Assembly: GCA_001873705.1 (NCBI GenBank)
Contig: MNZR01000239.1
Coordinates: 1-34,356, forward strand
Direction: 5' to 3'
Source: Syntrophobacteraceae bacterium CG2_30_61_12
GTDB lineage: Bacteria > Desulfobacterota > Syntrophobacteria > Syntrophobacterales > DSM-9756
Length of the DNA stretch: 34,356 nt
The position numbers and the translations under genes are program-made. This document shows positions 31,497 to 34,356 of this stretch, in pieces. Below the pieces are notes generated by a model, which searched no databases, had not been told where the DNA came from, and worked only from the letters and a program-made list of their open reading frames with translations. Every line of letters begins with the position of its first letter. The first letter of the stretch is position 1.

Positions 31497-32534
31497 ATGT
31501 TGGCCGGGGTGGATTGTCGGCGCTTCCTGGCAGCCGTTTCCCTGCTGCCGATCCTGATCTTTTCCGGTGCCTGGGCGGGAGCGGCGGAATCGCCGACGAG
31601 CGGGGAAACCTTCACCGCGATGCCGGCCGGGCGCGAAGTCACGCTCACCGGCTACACCCGGGCCCGCAGCCTGATGGAAATAGTGAGCGAGGAACCAGGT
31701 CGCTGCCTCAACGTCCAGGCGGACCTGGGCGATCGGATCGGCCCCGATGGAGTGTTCGCCGAACTCGATCCGACCTTCATCGATCTGGCCATGAAACAGA
31801 ACCGGGTGGCTCGGGATCGGCTGCGCAATCAGATCGCCTATTTCGACAAGGATGTGCGCCGGTACACGGAACTGGTGGGGCGGGCCGCCGCCGCCCAGGC
31901 GACGCTCGACGGGGTGCGCCAGCAAAAGGATCAGGCCGCCTTTCAATTGCAGGCGATCGAGGTGGAACGAGAAAATCTGGAAGAGCGGCGGCGGCGCCTG
32001 TCGATCACCGTGCCCGCCGGCTGGACGGTGAGCGAGCGTCTGCTGGAACCCGGTGCCTGGGTGCCGGTGGGCCGCCCGCTGGGTCAGGCCGGCGACTATC
32101 GTACGCTCCTGGTCCCCTTTGCCCTGGCACCGGAAGAATATCAGGCCCTGTTGCGGGAGCGCGAACGGCTGGTGCTGTTGTTCCCCGATGAGGGAACGAA
32201 GGGGGCAAGCGTTCCGGCCGTGCTCGAACGGACTTCTCCGGCCTTCGACGGCGTGACTCGAAAAATCGGCGTGGATCTGGCGGTGCGCGGCGGTCTCAAG
32301 GAACTGCGCGGCGGCCTGCGCGCCGAACTCACCCTGCACCTGGCCGACTCGTCCGGAACGCTTCTGGTGCCGGCCTCGGCCCTCGTGGAACGCTACGAAG
32401 AGTACTGGCTGGTGCGCACCGACGGCGAGCGGGTGAAGGTCGTCTATCTTGGCAAGGGCCCGGACGGCACCGCCAGGATCCGTGCCTCCCGGGTGCGGGC
32501 CGACGATCGATTTCAGCTGACCCCCCAGTGGTGA
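31497..32534 (+). CDS. RND efflux periplasmic adaptor (membrane fusion protein)
   Basis: This 345-residue HlyD/AcrA-type adaptor begins with a signal peptide (FLAAVSLLPILIFSGAWAGA, cleavage near residue 31). It shows the usual lipoyl-hairpin-lipoyl plan: VQADLGDRIGPDGVFAELD, a coiled-coil helix pair (RVARDRLRNQIAYFDKDVRR to about residue 165), and GWTVSERLLEPGAWVPVGRP. Beta-barrel strands and a VPASALVERYEEYWLVR membrane-proximal part follow. The hairpin is rather short. ATG 31497 follows GAGGAG by nine bases. It ends two bases before the RND pump, so the two form an operon. No outer-membrane TolC-type gene is visible; it may lie beyond the window. Confidence 0.85.
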   Translation: MLAGVDCRRFLAAVSLLPILIFSGAWAGAAESPTSGETFTAMPAGREVTLTGYTRARSLMEIVSEEPGRCLNVQADLGDRIGPDGVFAELDPTFIDLAMKQNRVARDRLRNQIAYFDKDVRRYTELVGRAAAAQATLDGVRQQKDQAAFQLQAIEVERENLEERRRRLSITVPAGWTVSERLLEPGAWVPVGRPLGQAGDYRTLLVPFALAPEEYQALLRERERLVLLFPDEGTKGASVPAVLERTSPAFDGVTRKIGVDLAVRGGLKELRGGLRAELTLHLADSSGTLLVPASALVERYEEYWLVRTDGERVKVVYLGKGPDGTARIRASRVRADDRFQLTPQW

Positions 32535-32536
32535 TC

Positions 32537-34356
32537 ATGAAAGCTTTCTTTTCCTTCTTCATCGGCCAGAAGGTCCTGGTCAACCTGCTCTTTGCCCTGG
32601 CCATGGTGGTCGGCCTGATCGCTCTGTTCGCTCTTCCGGTGGAGCGCTACCCAAACGTCCACATGGGGAAAGCGGAGGTCACCACCATTCTGCCCGGGGC
32701 CTCGCCGGACGAAATCGAGACCCTGATCACCCGCAAAATCGAAGACGCCCTGGACGACCTCGATGAGGTGGAATTCATCCAGTCGGCTTCCTACCGCGAG
32801 CGCTCGGTGATCACCGTGAAATTCATCGATGATACCGACTACGGCACCCTGTTCGACCGGCTTCAACTCAAGGTCCTGAGCATCATCAAGGACCTGCCGG
32901 CGGGGATCGAACCACCGATCTTCAATGAAATCAGGATAGCCGAATGGCTGCCAGCGGTGTCGGTGAACCTCATCGGCGATCGCGGCAATCGTGCCCTGTC
33001 CCTGATGGCTGAAGAAATGAAGCTGGAACTCCGGGCCATCGCCGGGGTTCGGGAAGTGCAACTGCACGGCGAACTGGTGCGCGAATTTCATGTGCTGCTG
33101 GACCTTGGGCTGCTCAACAAGTACGGTCTCACCTTCGACGACGTGGCCGCCGCCCTGATTCAGGCCAATCTGTCGATTCCAGCCGGCACCTATGAAAACG
33201 AAGCCGGCGAATTCGTGCTGGTGGCCGATGAACGCTTCCGCACCCGGGAGCAGGTGGGGGCGGTCATCATCCGTCGCGACGGCGACGGTTCCTTCGTGAC
33301 CGTCGCCGATGTCTGGTCCGATGCCCACATGGCTTATCGCAACCCCTATGTGATCACCTCGGTCAACGGTAAGGATTGTGTCACCCTCAAGGTGATCAAG
33401 ACCGATCAGGGCAATGTGCTGGATATCGTGCCCGCGGTCGAGGCCGTGCTCGATCGCCACCGTTCGGCCCTGCTCAAGGAACAAGTCGAACCGGTGTTGA
33501 CCCAGGACCAGCGGGTCTACGTTTACGATTCCATCCGCACCCTGGGTTGGAACCTGGTTGCGGGCGTGATCCTGGTGAGCATCCTGATCTATCTCTTCCT
33601 GGGGCTCCGCAACGCGGTCTTGACCGTGGTCGGGATCCCGTTTTCCTTTCTCATGACCATGACCATCCTCTGGGTGATGGGCAAGTCGCTCAACGAAATC
33701 ACCCTGTTCGCCCTGGTGCTGGCGAGCGGCATGATCGTCGACGATGCCATCGTTACGTTGGAAAATATGTACCGGCACTTGCAGTTGGGAGCGAGCCTGC
33801 GCGATGCCGCGGTTCAGGGGGCGGCCGAGGTGGCGGCGCCGGTGCTGGCTTCCACCGCCACCACCATTGCCGCGTTCCTGCCGATGCTGATCATGACCGG
33901 GTCAACCGGAGAATTCTTCGCCCAGATCCCGATCGGCATCACCGCGGCGCTGTGCGCTTCCTTGTTCGAATGCCTGCTGATCCTGCCCCCCCACTTCGTC
34001 GACTGGCCCGCGAAAGAGGCGCTGGCCAGGACCGCGCGAGGTGGCCAACCGATCGAACAGGAGCGCCGCATCATGGTCTGGATCCGCCGCCTCAATCAGC
34101 CTCTGATCCGTTTGACCATGCGCTTTCGGATCACCAGCCTGGTCCTGGTGTTGGCTGCGTTCCTTGCGGCACTGGCGGTTCTTGGAGTTTCCGCAAGCGG
34201 CCTGTGGCCGATCATCAAGATCAAGTTCTTCCCCGAGGAATACAATTATTACTATATCGAAATTGAAGGGCCGCCGGGGACCCCGATTCACACGACTCAT
34301 GAAAAACTGAAGCAAATCACCAGCGGGATCCTACCGGGACGGCCCGGCCAACTGCG
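32537..34356 (+). CDS. RND-family inner-membrane efflux pump (partial, runs off the window)
   Basis: About 606 codons are visible of an expected 1000-1050. The N terminus is FFIGQKVLVNLLFALAMVVG (first membrane helix), then VERYPNVHMGKAEVTTILPG and SPDEIETLITRKIEDALDDL of the porter domain. The later helices include GMIVDDAIVTLEN with the adjacent aspartates D402 and D403, matching the proton-relay pair of AcrB (D407/D408). The frame is open to the last base. Substrate (drug, metal or lipid) cannot be assigned. Compared with AcrB it has TMTILWVMGKSLNEITLFAL in helix 4 and a long second-half loop beginning KIKFFPEEYNYYYIEIEGPP, a style common in environmental RND pumps. Confidence 0.9.
   Translation, partial: MKAFFSFFIGQKVLVNLLFALAMVVGLIALFALPVERYPNVHMGKAEVTTILPGASPDEIETLITRKIEDALDDLDEVEFIQSASYRERSVITVKFIDDTDYGTLFDRLQLKVLSIIKDLPAGIEPPIFNEIRIAEWLPAVSVNLIGDRGNRALSLMAEEMKLELRAIAGVREVQLHGELVREFHVLLDLGLLNKYGLTFDDVAAALIQANLSIPAGTYENEAGEFVLVADERFRTREQVGAVIIRRDGDGSFVTVADVWSDAHMAYRNPYVITSVNGKDCVTLKVIKTDQGNVLDIVPAVEAVLDRHRSALLKEQVEPVLTQDQRVYVYDSIRTLGWNLVAGVILVSILIYLFLGLRNAVLTVVGIPFSFLMTMTILWVMGKSLNEITLFALVLASGMIVDDAIVTLENMYRHLQLGASLRDAAVQGAAEVAAPVLASTATTIAAFLPMLIMTGSTGEFFAQIPIGITAALCASLFECLLILPPHFVDWPAKEALARTARGGQPIEQERRIMVWIRRLNQPLIRLTMRFRITSLVLVLAAFLAALAVLGVSASGLWPIIKIKFFPEEYNYYYIEIEGPPGTPIHTTHEKLKQITSGILPGRPGQL

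Noticed and set aside
1-34356. tRNA, rRNA or known riboswitch genes
   Set aside because: I looked through all intergenic stretches and saw no cloverleaf, TPsiC-like arm or recognised riboswitch core. A covariance-model search would be decisive but could not be run.

Overview
The window reads as chromosomal DNA of a GC-rich, anaerobic, probably sulfate- or sulfur-metabolising bacterium of the Desulfobacterota type (inference). The reasons are a complete dsrMKJOP membrane-complex operon, menaquinone synthesis by the futalosine route, molybdenum cofactor genes and many short dispersed intergenic repeats. I see no rRNA, tRNA, phage genes, transposase or CRISPR array.

Layout: (1) 1-6.8 kb, minus strand. 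A strong sigma70-type promoter near 6.8 kb precedes an RsbRD-like gene and then dsrM, dsrK, dsrJ, dsrO and dsrP. The dsr genes are packed with 2-9 nt gaps or overlaps. Downstream lies a periplasmic rhodanese gene broken by two independent lesions. (2) 7.0-9.1 kb, minus strand. A radical SAM protein carries about 335 N-terminal residues that I cannot place in any family. (3) 9.2-16.2 kb, plus strand. A TetR regulator, with a consensus-like promoter and a perfect operator-like palindrome, leads a menaquinone operon: mqnE, mqnC, an aminofutalosine-deaminase-like amidohydrolase, mqnA, a DhnA-type class I aldolase and a UbiX-type flavin prenyltransferase. mqnB and mqnD are not in the window. (4) 16.7-20.6 kb, minus strand. 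A stand-alone AICAR formyltransferase (half of PurH), an OmpP1/FadL porin and a membrane-anchored protein of unknown function. (5) 20.8-22.7 kb, plus strand. A MetE/UROD-like methyltransferase, and an AbrB-like protein behind a long structured leader. (6) 22.9-27.7 kb, minus strand. A consensus-like promoter leads aldehyde dehydrogenase, mobB, mobA, moeA and a CDP-alcohol phosphatidyltransferase. (7) 28.3-31.1 kb, minus strand. A PilB/GspE secretion ATPase and a zinc-ribbon/PilZ protein. (8) 31.5 kb to the end, plus strand. An RND efflux adaptor and the first two thirds or so of its inner-membrane pump, cut by the window edge.

How it fits together: DsrMKJOP links the menaquinone pool to cytoplasmic sulfite reduction, and the mqn operon makes that quinone. 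The Moco operon would serve molybdo- or tungsto-enzymes encoded elsewhere.

The most unusual structure is a family of about 105-bp intergenic elements. Each has inverted ends (TATACYGGTT type) and a central GCGGGCA/TGCCCGC hairpin. There are three full copies and three partial or degenerate ones. One copy sits exactly between mqnC and mqnX: it supplies the mqnC stop codon and ends a few bases before the mqnX start. Two further short repeat types lie in other gaps. All calls come from reading the sequence; no database search was run.
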